Shown here piece after piece: positions 15,905 through 21,448 of a stretch of DNA of 34,452 nt (position 1 is the first letter of the stretch; each line of letters opens with the position of its first letter). Source of the DNA: Novosphingobium sp. 18050 (GTDB lineage: Bacteria > Pseudomonadota > Alphaproteobacteria > Sphingomonadales > Sphingomonadaceae); contig NZ_CACSJO010000035.1 in assembly GCF_902706195.1 (NCBI RefSeq), positions 1 to 34,452 of the forward strand, written 5' to 3'. A program made the position numbers and the translations under genes. The notes beneath the pieces are model-generated. The model worked only from the letters and a program-made list of their open reading frames with translations. It made no database searches and was not told the DNA's origin.

Positions 15905-16900
15905 TCAGGCAGCAGCCTTCAGGAATTCCAGCAGCCCGCGCTCCTCGCGGCTCATCCAGCGCGTGCGGCGCGGCAGGCGCTCGGGCATTGCCGCCGCGCC
16001 CGGATCGCCCTTGGCCGCCGCGATCACCGCCGGATGGACGTAGGACTTGCGCGCGATCGCCGGGGTGTTGCCAAGGCACTGCGATACTTCGTCCAGCAGG
16101 GTGCGCAGCGATACACCGGGCTGCTCCCAAAGCGCGGTGAAGGCCAGCGTGCTCGCCGCCCAGGTGCGGAAATGCTTGGCGGTGAAGTGCTCCCCCTGAT
16201 CCGTGGTGCCCATCGTTTCGGCCAGGTATTCGTTGACGTCGTGGCTGTGCACGGGGACCGGCTCGCCCTCCTCGTCGAGATACTGGAACAGGTGCTGGCC
16301 GGGCAGGTCCTGCATCTTGCGCACGCAGCGCACCAGCGAGGGATCGTCGCAGGCGATCTCCTGCAGCTTGCCCGACTTTCCCTTGAAGCGCAGGAGCAGA
16401 GTGCCGCGCTCGATCTTCGCGTGGCGGCTGCGCAGGGTGGTGGCGCCGAAGCTCTTGTTGGCCTTGGCGTAGCACTCGTTGCCGACCCGGATCGCCCCGG
16501 TATCGAGCAGTGCGATTACCGAGGCAATGGCCCGCTCGCGCCCCAGCTTGCGGACCGCAAGGTCGCCCGCCACGCGTTCGCGCAAGGCGGGAAGCGCCTC
16601 GCCGAAGCGCGGGCAAAGCTCGAACTTCATCGCCTCGCGCGCCTCGCGCCAGTCGGGGTGGTAGCGGTACTGCTTGCGCCCGCGTGCGTCGTATCCGGTG
16701 GCCAGCAGATGGACCTGCGCATCGGGCGAGAACCAGCAGTTCCCATAGGCCGGCGGCAGAGCGATCGCGTTCAGCCGGTCGATCTCGTCGCGGTCGGTGA
16801 TCCGCTCGTCGTCGGGGCTCCAATAGGCCCACTTGTTGCCCCGCACCGGCCTGCGGGTAATCCCCGGCACCGTGTCATCGGCGAATTTAAGGCGCGCCAT
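15905..16900 (-). CDS. DNA topoisomerase IB
   Basis: The 331-residue protein is a poxvirus/eukaryote-like type IB enzyme that relaxes supercoils through a 3'-phosphotyrosyl link. The nucleophile is Tyr287 in ARKSYVHP. Other catalytic positions are visible: Arg138 (IRVGNE), Lys174 (RFKGKSGK), the Arg191-Arg194 region (RCVRKMQDLPGQ) and AKHFRTW. The N-terminal domain contains RGRKQYRYHPDW. Length is normal for bacterial members. The gene is divergent from hemerythrin across a gap carrying EcfG-like promoter elements on both strands, so DNA protection under stress is a plausible role. Confidence 0.94.
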   Translation of the reverse strand: MARLKFADDTVPGITRRPVRGNKWAYWSPDDERITDRDEIDRLNAIALPPAYGNCWFSPDAQVHLLATGYDARGRKQYRYHPDWREAREAMKFELCPRFGEALPALRERVAGDLAVRKLGRERAIASVIALLDTGAIRVGNECYAKANKSFGATTLRSRHAKIERGTLLLRFKGKSGKLQEIACDDPSLVRCVRKMQDLPGQHLFQYLDEEGEPVPVHSHDVNEYLAETMGTTDQGEHFTAKHFRTWAASTLAFTALWEQPGVSLRTLLDEVSQCLGNTPAIARKSYVHPAVIAAAKGDPGAAAMPERLPRRTRWMSREERGLLEFLKAAA

Positions 16901-16973
16901 GCGATTTACGCTTTCCGGTCAAGCTCTTGCTTTCGGTAAACGCGCGAAGTGCGACGAAGTTGTCCTCTTCACC

Positions 16974-17001
16974 GGAAACCGGATGCGGATCGGGCCGTTC
17001 C
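16974..17001. promoter_or_regulatory. EcfG-like divergent promoter, topoisomerase IB / hemerythrin
   Basis: On the plus strand GGAAA (16974-16978), 17 nt and CGTT (16996-16999) lie 37 bp before the hemerythrin ATG. On the minus strand GGAAC (17001-16997), 16 nt and GGTT (16980-16977) face topoisomerase IB. Each half has one mismatch to consensus, so this is weaker than the other sites. Confidence 0.45.
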
Positions 17002-17035
17002 TTCAGCAAAGACACAGCAATCACAGGAGCCCACC

Positions 17036-17518
17036 ATGGCAGACGGGACGATTTTCGAGGACCTCAAGGCCGACCACGACAAGCACCGCAAGATGCTCGC
17101 CCAGCTGGGTGAGACTCAGGGCGACAGCAAGGAGCGCCGCGACCTGTTCGAAGCGCTGCGCAAGGAACTGCAGGCCCATGCCGCAGCCGAGGAGGAATCG
17201 CTCTACGCAGCGATGCTCGGCAACCCGGACCTGCGCGACGAGGCGCGCCACTCAGTGTCCGAACATAAGGAAATCGACGATTACCTCGGCGAACTCTACG
17301 AAATCGACATGAGTTCGTCCGCATGGCTGATGAAGTTCAAGGACCTGCGCCACCGCTACCTCCACCACATCGACGAGGAAGAGGAGGACATGTTCCCCTC
17401 TGCCGAAAAGGAGATGTCCGCGCAGACGGAAAAGAAGCTCGCCGCCACGTTCGAGGAGCGCAAACCCAAGGAACTGGCGGCAGCCGAAAAGGAACTGCCT
17501 GGCGACGCACGCGAATAA
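17036..17518 (+). CDS. Hemerythrin HHE domain protein
   Basis: From the ATG at 17036 (AGGAG 7 nt upstream) the protein has 160 residues. It shows the hemerythrin-like helical iron ligands: DHDKHRKM, HAAAEEESLYAAM, HSVSEHKEIDDYL and RHRYLHHIDEEEEDMFP. The di-iron centre of this family binds O2 or senses or repairs oxidative and nitrosative damage. The C-terminus is a Lys/Glu-rich charged tail. It lies behind an EcfG-like promoter and is followed by an intrinsic terminator, so it is a single-gene unit likely to be stress-induced. The exact role is unknown. Confidence 0.92.
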   Translation: MADGTIFEDLKADHDKHRKMLAQLGETQGDSKERRDLFEALRKELQAHAAAEEESLYAAMLGNPDLRDEARHSVSEHKEIDDYLGELYEIDMSSSAWLMKFKDLRHRYLHHIDEEEEDMFPSAEKEMSAQTEKKLAATFEERKPKELAAAEKELPGDARE

Positions 17519-17549
17519 CAGCGCGCGCGTATCGGTCGATGGACCAGTC

Positions 17550-17591
17550 GGGCCTCCCTTGCGGCAGACGCAGGGGAGGCCCTTCTCTTTT
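17550..17591 (+). terminator. Intrinsic terminator after hemerythrin
   Basis: GGGCCTCCC (17550-17558) and GGGAGGCCC (17574-17582) form a perfect 9-bp stem followed by TTCTCTTTT. It separates the hemerythrin gene from the next EcfG promoter, which begins at 17595. Confidence 0.85.
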
Positions 17592-17594
17592 GGT

Positions 17595-17620
17595 GGAACG
17601 CACCGCCTGCACGGCGCGTT
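17595..17620 (+). promoter_or_regulatory. EcfG-type promoter of the GSP26-like gene
   Basis: GGAAC (17595-17599), exactly 17 nt, then CGTT (17617-17620): a perfect consensus match directly after a terminator and 31 bp before the ATG at 17652. Expected leader length is about 25 nt. Confidence 0.8.
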
Positions 17621-17651
17621 GATCAGTCAAACAGCCATAGAGGACACCGCC

Positions 17652-18116
17652 ATGGACAAGGACATTCGCGAGACTTTCTGGAAGGCGTTCCAGGCCAGCC
17701 CCTTCATCATGATCAAGCTGGAAGGCGCGCCCGGCCATGCCGAACCGATGACTGCCCAGCTCGACAAGGACGCGCATCACGCCGTCTGGTTCTTCGCCAA
17801 GCGCAGCAACCGCATCGCACCCGGCGGCAAGGCGATGGGTCAGGTCATGACCAAGGGCCACGACGTTTTCGCCTGCATCGACGGCACCATTGTCGAGGAA
17901 ACCGATCCGGCCCTGCGGGACAAGCACTGGAATAATGCCGTCGAGGCGTGGTTTCCGAATGGCAAGGCCGATCCCTCGGTGGTGATGCTGCGCTACGATA
18001 TCGAAGACGGCGAAGTCTGGACGTCGGACATGGGAATCAAGGACGTCTTCAAGCTTTTGACCGGGAAGCCCATTCACGGGCACGATGCCGGCGAACACGC
18101 GCTCGGCGCGGTCTGA
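17652..18116 (+). CDS. Pyridoxamine 5'-phosphate oxidase-fold, general stress protein 26-like
   Basis: From the ATG at 17652 (GAGGA 8 nt upstream) the protein has 154 residues. It has the split-barrel flavin-binding fold pattern of the general stress protein 26 family (MTAQLDKDAHHAVWFFAKRS, then GTIVEETDPALRDKHWNNAV). Members bind FMN or FAD and are induced in stress responses; true PNPOx activity is usually absent. A perfect EcfG promoter immediately upstream fits this. It is monocistronic, bounded by a terminator before it. Confidence 0.92.
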   Translation: MDKDIRETFWKAFQASPFIMIKLEGAPGHAEPMTAQLDKDAHHAVWFFAKRSNRIAPGGKAMGQVMTKGHDVFACIDGTIVEETDPALRDKHWNNAVEAWFPNGKADPSVVMLRYDIEDGEVWTSDMGIKDVFKLLTGKPIHGHDAGEHALGAV

Positions 18117-18161
18117 CACCCTCTCGGACCTGCGTGAGCTGCGGGGGCGCGGTGACTTAGG

Positions 18162-18440
18162 TCATCGCGCCCTTTCATCATTCCCGCTCCGGGCACGGCC
18201 GAGCAGATACCGCCAGACCCCCACGCAGTTGATCGCCAGCAGGGCGATATTCTGCACCCCGATGCCCTGCGCGGTATCGTCGAGAAACCCCCAGCCAATC
18301 AGCGCCAGAGAACTCGTCACGAAAATCACGAAGCCCCAGCCCGTCCAGCGCCGGCCGAGGTCAAGCGAAACAATAAGCGCCGCCACGGTTCCCGCAGCGG
18401 CGCCATAGTATTGCAGGCATTGCAGGACGAATTGACTCAT
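18162..18440 (-). CDS. Small three-helix inner-membrane protein, unknown function
   Basis: From the ATG at 18440 (AAGGCGAGAGG upstream) the protein has 92 residues with three hydrophobic segments: AAAGTVAALIVSLDLG, WGFVIFVTSSLALIGWGF and IGVQNIALLAINCVGVWRY. The last segment runs into a basic tail. It is 67 bp downstream of the response regulator on the same strand and probably the last gene of the sigma-regulator-membrane operon. I do not recognise a named family. Confidence 0.75.
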   Translation of the reverse strand: MSQFVLQCLQYYGAAAGTVAALIVSLDLGRRWTGWGFVIFVTSSLALIGWGFLDDTAQGIGVQNIALLAINCVGVWRYLLGRARSGNDERAR

Positions 18441-18507
18441 CCTCTCGCCTTCTTTCTCAGGCCCCATGTTTTTATGGTTACGGGCCCGGGCTCTTGCGGC
18501 CCCTCTC

Positions 18508-18942
18508 CTAGTCGATAATTGGTGTCTTGTTCACCAGCAGAGGCTCCAGCTCGACCGGACGGACGGCATCGGGGCATGCGGACATAGCATAGGAAATCGC
18601 GGCCAGGATGGCCTGACGCGTAAACGGTTTCTGGACGATGCCGACGGCAGTGGCCGCCGGCGCGTCGATCTGGCCGGGATTGGCGGTGACATAGATGACG
18701 CGCGCGCCGAAACGACCGGAAAGGTCGCGGGCGATGGCCGGGCCAGTCAGCCCGTCCCGCAAGTTGAGGTCGACGAGAGCCACGTCAGGCGCCTCTCCCA
18801 GTCGCCCGAGCGAAGCCATGTCAGGGAAGGTGCCGAGGACGGAATGACCGCCATCGGCAAGAATGTCTTCCAGTTGCAGGGCAACCAGGAACTCGTCCTC
18901 GACTATGAGGATTTTACCTGGGCTCGGGAGATTCGTACCCAA
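18508..18942 (-). CDS. Single-domain response regulator linked to EcfG-like sigma gene
   Basis: The 144-residue receiver-only protein has VEDEF acidic residues, the phosphoacceptor Asp in VALVDLNLRDG, a VIYVTAN segment at the usual switch-Thr position and KPF. This arrangement recalls the FAT GUY receivers (PhyR, SdrG) of the sphingomonad stress response, although the signature is not perfect. The start is a TTG at 18942, with AAGGAA 9 nt upstream. It follows the EcfG-like sigma gene by 32 bp and should be co-expressed from the EcfG promoter at 19693-19718. A role in phosphate flow among HWE kinases and PhyR is inferred. Confidence 0.88.
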   Translation of the reverse strand: MGTNLPSPGKILIVEDEFLVALQLEDILADGGHSVLGTFPDMASLGRLGEAPDVALVDLNLRDGLTGPAIARDLSGRFGARVIYVTANPGQIDAPAATAVGIVQKPFTRQAILAAISYAMSACPDAVRPVELEPLLVNKTPIID

Positions 18943-18974
18943 GGCACGAGGTTCCTTGTCTTGAAATCCGGCCG

Positions 18975-19658
18975 TCAGGCGGCCAGCAGCTTGCGGCCCT
19001 GAACCATCTTGGGATCGACGTTGGCAACCTTAAGCAGTTCGCCGAAGAAAGCGTCGATGGCGTCGCCGGTCAGCACGAAGTTATGACGGAAGTCCGGGAG
19101 CTGCCCGGATTCGATGATCTTCGAGAGCATAGCGCGCGCGCGGCAGATGCGGCTTTTCACGGTGCCCAGTGCAATACCGCAGATGTCGGCGATTTCCTCG
19201 TAAGAAAGGTTGCCGGCGGCGACGAGCACCAGAGCTTCGCGGTAGCTTTCGGGAATGGCGGTCAGTGCGCGCAGGACGTCAGCCAATTCTACCGCGCTTT
19301 CCTGGCTCGCTTCGGCGCGCAGGATGCGCTCGGCCGCCAGTTCGTCGTACTCGCCGTGGAAGCGGGCGCGGCGGGCTTCGGAATAGAAGTGGTTGCGCAG
19401 GATCGTGAAAGTCCATGCCTTGAAATTGGTGCCGGCGGCATAACGCTCACGCGCCGCCCAGGCACGCAGCATGGCTTCCTGTGCGAGATCGTCGGCGCGA
19501 TCACGGCAGCCGCAAAGGCCGCGGGCGAATGCGCGAAGATGCGGGGCCACGTCGGCCAGCGCGCGCTTGAAGTCGCGGTCGCTGAGCGCCGTCTTGATTT
19601 CAGCCGCTACCGTCTCGGGCTTCCCTGCCTCGACGCTTGCTTCGATCGTTGCCGACAT
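18975..19658 (-). CDS. Second EcfG-like ECF sigma factor with C-terminal extension
   Basis: From the ATG at 19658 (GAGGG 7 nt upstream) the protein has 227 residues. Region 2 (PHLRAFARGLCG, ADDLAQEAMLRAWAARERY, AGTNFKAWTFTILRNHF) is almost the same as in EcfG at 23569-24114, so the two are paralogues. Region 4 is a normal HTH (LSYEEIADICGIALGTVKSR). About 45 extra residues follow (from SGQLPDFRHN to GRKLLAA) that EcfG lacks. A perfect EcfG promoter lies 35 bp upstream. It is not paired with its own anti-sigma gene, so NepR may control both, or the extension may. The longer frame upstream covers the sRNA and is not coding. Confidence 0.92.
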   Translation of the reverse strand: MSATIEASVEAGKPETVAAEIKTALSDRDFKRALADVAPHLRAFARGLCGCRDRADDLAQEAMLRAWAARERYAAGTNFKAWTFTILRNHFYSEARRARFHGEYDELAAERILRAEASQESAVELADVLRALTAIPESYREALVLVAAGNLSYEEIADICGIALGTVKSRICRARAMLSKIIESGQLPDFRHNFVLTGDAIDAFFGELLKVANVDPKMVQGRKLLAA

Positions 19659-19692
19659 GGCGATACCCTCCATAGAAACCTGTCGGCAATCA

Positions 19693-19718
19693 AACGTCAC
19701 TGCGTCGAAATTGGTTCC
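19693..19718 (-). promoter_or_regulatory. EcfG-type promoter of the second sigma gene
   Basis: On the minus strand GGAAC (19718-19714), exactly 17 nt, CGTT (19696-19693): a perfect match 35 bp before the ATG. It implies feed-forward or self-activation of the second sigma factor. Confidence 0.8.
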
Positions 19719-19861
19719 CCAAATGTGATATTTACCTGCACGGATGTTCAGGAAAGCCCCGTCACGGATTGCTCCAAAGGCCCGGAAAAGAGGAGCTTCG
19801 GGGCAATTTGAGCAGTCTCGAGGAAAGTTTTTTTCACACCCCGGCCGGAACAAGCACGGCC

Positions 19862-19961
19862 CAGAAACTTTGAGGCCTCCGTCCACCATAACGGTGAACG
19901 AAGGCCTCGGGATCGGGTCACCACCGGTTTGCGGGGGGGGTGGGGGAGCCAGTGGTGACAT
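19862..19961 (-). ncRNA. Predicted stress sRNA with C-rich loop, GsrN-like
   Basis: About 6 nt after the CGTT of a perfect EcfG promoter, the minus strand begins a hairpin whose arms pair over 11 positions (19949-19959 with 19917-19927). Its 21-nt loop contains C5-A-C8. A second 16-position hairpin (19893-19908 with 19872-19887) follows, then AAAGTTTCT as a weak terminal U-tract. The three non-Watson-Crick positions in the two stems are G-U if the minus strand is transcribed but C-A if the plus strand is, which fixes the strand. No protein-like frame exists here. Caulobacter GsrN is likewise about 100 nt, EcfG-dependent, C-rich in its 5' loop and next to the stress locus. Homology is inferred from design, not alignment. 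Confidence 0.7.
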
Positions 19962-19965
19962 TGAG

Positions 19966-19992
19966 GGAACGTGACGACCCCAAGTTGGTTCC
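19966..19992. promoter_or_regulatory. Two-way EcfG promoter: sRNA (minus) and phyR (plus)
   Basis: GGAAC (19966-19970) and GTTCC (19988-19992) form an inverted pair 17 nt apart. The minus strand reads GGAAC, 16 nt, CGTT, a perfect match driving the sRNA. The plus strand reads GGAAC, 16 nt, GGTT, one mismatch, facing phyR 145 bp away. phyR may also use another promoter that I could not identify. Confidence 0.65.
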
Positions 19993-20134
19993 CGAAAAAG
20001 CGTTCTATCGTAAAAAATTTTCCGGTTGCCCTATCTGTGCTGCGGAGTCAGACAAAAGACATCGGCCCACAGGCGCAAGGGGCGCCAACGACGTGCAATC
20101 GGGAATGACTTCCCAACAGGCCTGAGGAACATGA

Positions 20135-20926
20135 ATGTCTGTCTCTGACCAGATCGCCATACAGCTGCCCTACCTGCGCCGCTATGCGCGCGCCTTGACG
20201 GGTTCGCAGCAATCGGGCGACGCTTATGTACGCGCAACGCTCGAAGCGGCGCTTGCCGACCGCTCGCTGCGCGAGGCGATCGCCCACAGCCGCGCGGCGC
20301 TTTACGGCGCCTTCACCCGTATCTGGGCAACCAGCCATGTCGAAGAGCCCAATCTGGGCGGCGGCGGGATGCATGAACAGGCTGCGCAGGAGCGCCTTGC
20401 AACGATCGCGCCGACGCACCGCCAGGCCCTGCTGCTCACCACCGTCGAGGAATTCTCGCGCGAGGAAACCGCAGAAATCCTCGATCTCTCGGTCGGGGAA
20501 ATCGACGCCCTGGTCAGCCAGGCCATTCTCGAAATCGAGGGCGAGAGCGCGACGCAGGTTCTCATCATCGAGGACGAGCCGCTGATCTCGATGCAGCTCG
20601 AAAGTCTCGTCACCGATCTGGGCCATACCGTGGTCGGCACCGCCGCCACTCATGCCCAGGCGATCGAGATCTTCTCGCGCCACCCGGCCGGCCTCGTGCT
20701 TGCCGACATCCAGCTTGCCGACGGCAGCTCGGGCATCGACGCGGTCGAAGACCTGCTCAAGTTCGGCGACGTGCCGGTGATCTTCATCACCGCCTACCCG
20801 GAACGCCTGCTCACCGGCGAGCGGCCCGAGCCGACCTACCTGGTGACCAAGCCGTTCCAGGAAGCAACCGTGCGCGCATCGATCAGCCAGGCGCTGTTCT
20901 TCAATTCCAGCCGGTCGGTAGCCTGA
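20135..20926 (+). CDS. phyR: General stress response regulator PhyR
   Basis: The 263-residue protein has an N-terminal sigma-like domain (about 1-125: QLPYLRRYARALTGS, then APTHRQALLLTTVEEFSREE) fused to a receiver (about 135-255). The phosphoacceptor is Asp191 (LADIQLADG), with FITAYPERLLTGE as the FAT GUY segment and VTKPF. On phosphorylation by HWE kinases the sigma-like domain binds NepR and frees EcfG. The ATG at 20135 has GAGGA 7 nt upstream. The gene is flanked by the sRNA and second sigma gene on one side and the kinase and nepR-ecfG on the other, a standard sphingomonad stress-locus layout. Confidence 0.98.
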   Translation: MSVSDQIAIQLPYLRRYARALTGSQQSGDAYVRATLEAALADRSLREAIAHSRAALYGAFTRIWATSHVEEPNLGGGGMHEQAAQERLATIAPTHRQALLLTTVEEFSREETAEILDLSVGEIDALVSQAILEIEGESATQVLIIEDEPLISMQLESLVTDLGHTVVGTAATHAQAIEIFSRHPAGLVLADIQLADGSSGIDAVEDLLKFGDVPVIFITAYPERLLTGERPEPTYLVTKPFQEATVRASISQALFFNSSRSVA

Positions 20927-20932
20927 CCACGG

Positions 20933-20954
20933 CGCCCCCGCTTCGGCGGGGGTG
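20933..20954. terminator. UUCG-loop hairpin after phyR
   Basis: CGCCCCCGC and GCGGGGGTG form a 9-bp stem (one G-T pair) around a TTCG loop, 6 bp after the phyR stop and between two convergent genes. There is no U-tract, so termination may need Rho, or the hairpin may protect the mRNA 3' end. Confidence 0.55.
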
Positions 20955-20993
20955 CCCCTACTGGCGGGTCAAAGGCCCGGCCCGCGCGGCTGG

Positions 20994-21368
20994 TCATAGA
21001 CCCAGCTGGCGCTGCTCACCCGCTGCTAGCGGGGGCAATACGCGGCCGAAGCGATCGCGGGGGGCCTGTTCCTCAAAGGACAGGCTTGGCGGCGTGAAAC
21101 CGACATGGCGCACCACGGCGTCGTGGACCGGCACGTCGAAACGCACGCCGACGCAGCGGCCCGACTGCCACACGACTTCCCCGCAGGCCGTCTCAAGCTC
21201 ATAGAGATCGATGATTACCCGCTCGCCGACGGCGCTGCGCGAATCGCCCAGCTCGATCATGCAGCCTCCGGCGCAAAGATCGTAAAGAAACGCCGGGACC
21301 GCTATTTCCCCGATGATGCAGGGAACTTCCTTCTCGACGATGTGTCGGCTCCAGCTGCGCGCGTCCAT
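20994..21368 (-). CDS. PilZ-domain protein, putative cyclic-di-GMP binder
   Basis: From the ATG at 21368 (AGGGGG 6 nt upstream) the protein has 124 residues. RSWSR near the N-terminus fits the PilZ RxxxR motif, and DLCAGGCMIELGD fits D/NxSxxG with Cys in place of Ser. The remaining beta-strands (VGERVIIDLYELETACGEVVW, GVRFDVP) suit a PilZ barrel. Cyclic di-GMP binding is plausible, since the arginines are present, but the Ser-to-Cys change could weaken it. It lies inside the stress locus, convergent with phyR, and could link the c-di-GMP enzyme at 10165-11937 to stress physiology. Confidence 0.78.
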   Translation of the reverse strand: MDARSWSRHIVEKEVPCIIGEIAVPAFLYDLCAGGCMIELGDSRSAVGERVIIDLYELETACGEVVWQSGRCVGVRFDVPVHDAVVRHVGFTPPSLSFEEQAPRDRFGRVLPPLAAGEQRQLGL

Positions 21369-21448
21369 ACTTTCCCCCTTCACGTTGATAAGGGAGAAAT
21401 AGTGCGAATCGACTTAAACAAACGATAACGCCGCCCTGAAGTCCGCGT

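Larger units (their letters stand above)
19659..20134. other. Intergenic region between sigma paralogue and phyR
   Basis: This 476-bp gap holds, from left to right, the sigma promoter, an A/T-rich stretch with T7 at 19829-19835, the predicted sRNA, a G8 run at 19933-19940 and the two-way EcfG promoter. The phyR leader of about 135 nt follows. No protein-like frame was found in it. Confidence 0.6.

Noticed and set aside
19659..19961. N-terminal extension of the second sigma factor
   Set aside because: The frame is open up to 19961, but it reads poly-Pro through the G/C tract and would start inside the sRNA. The ATG at 19658 has a good RBS and matches EcfG proteins.
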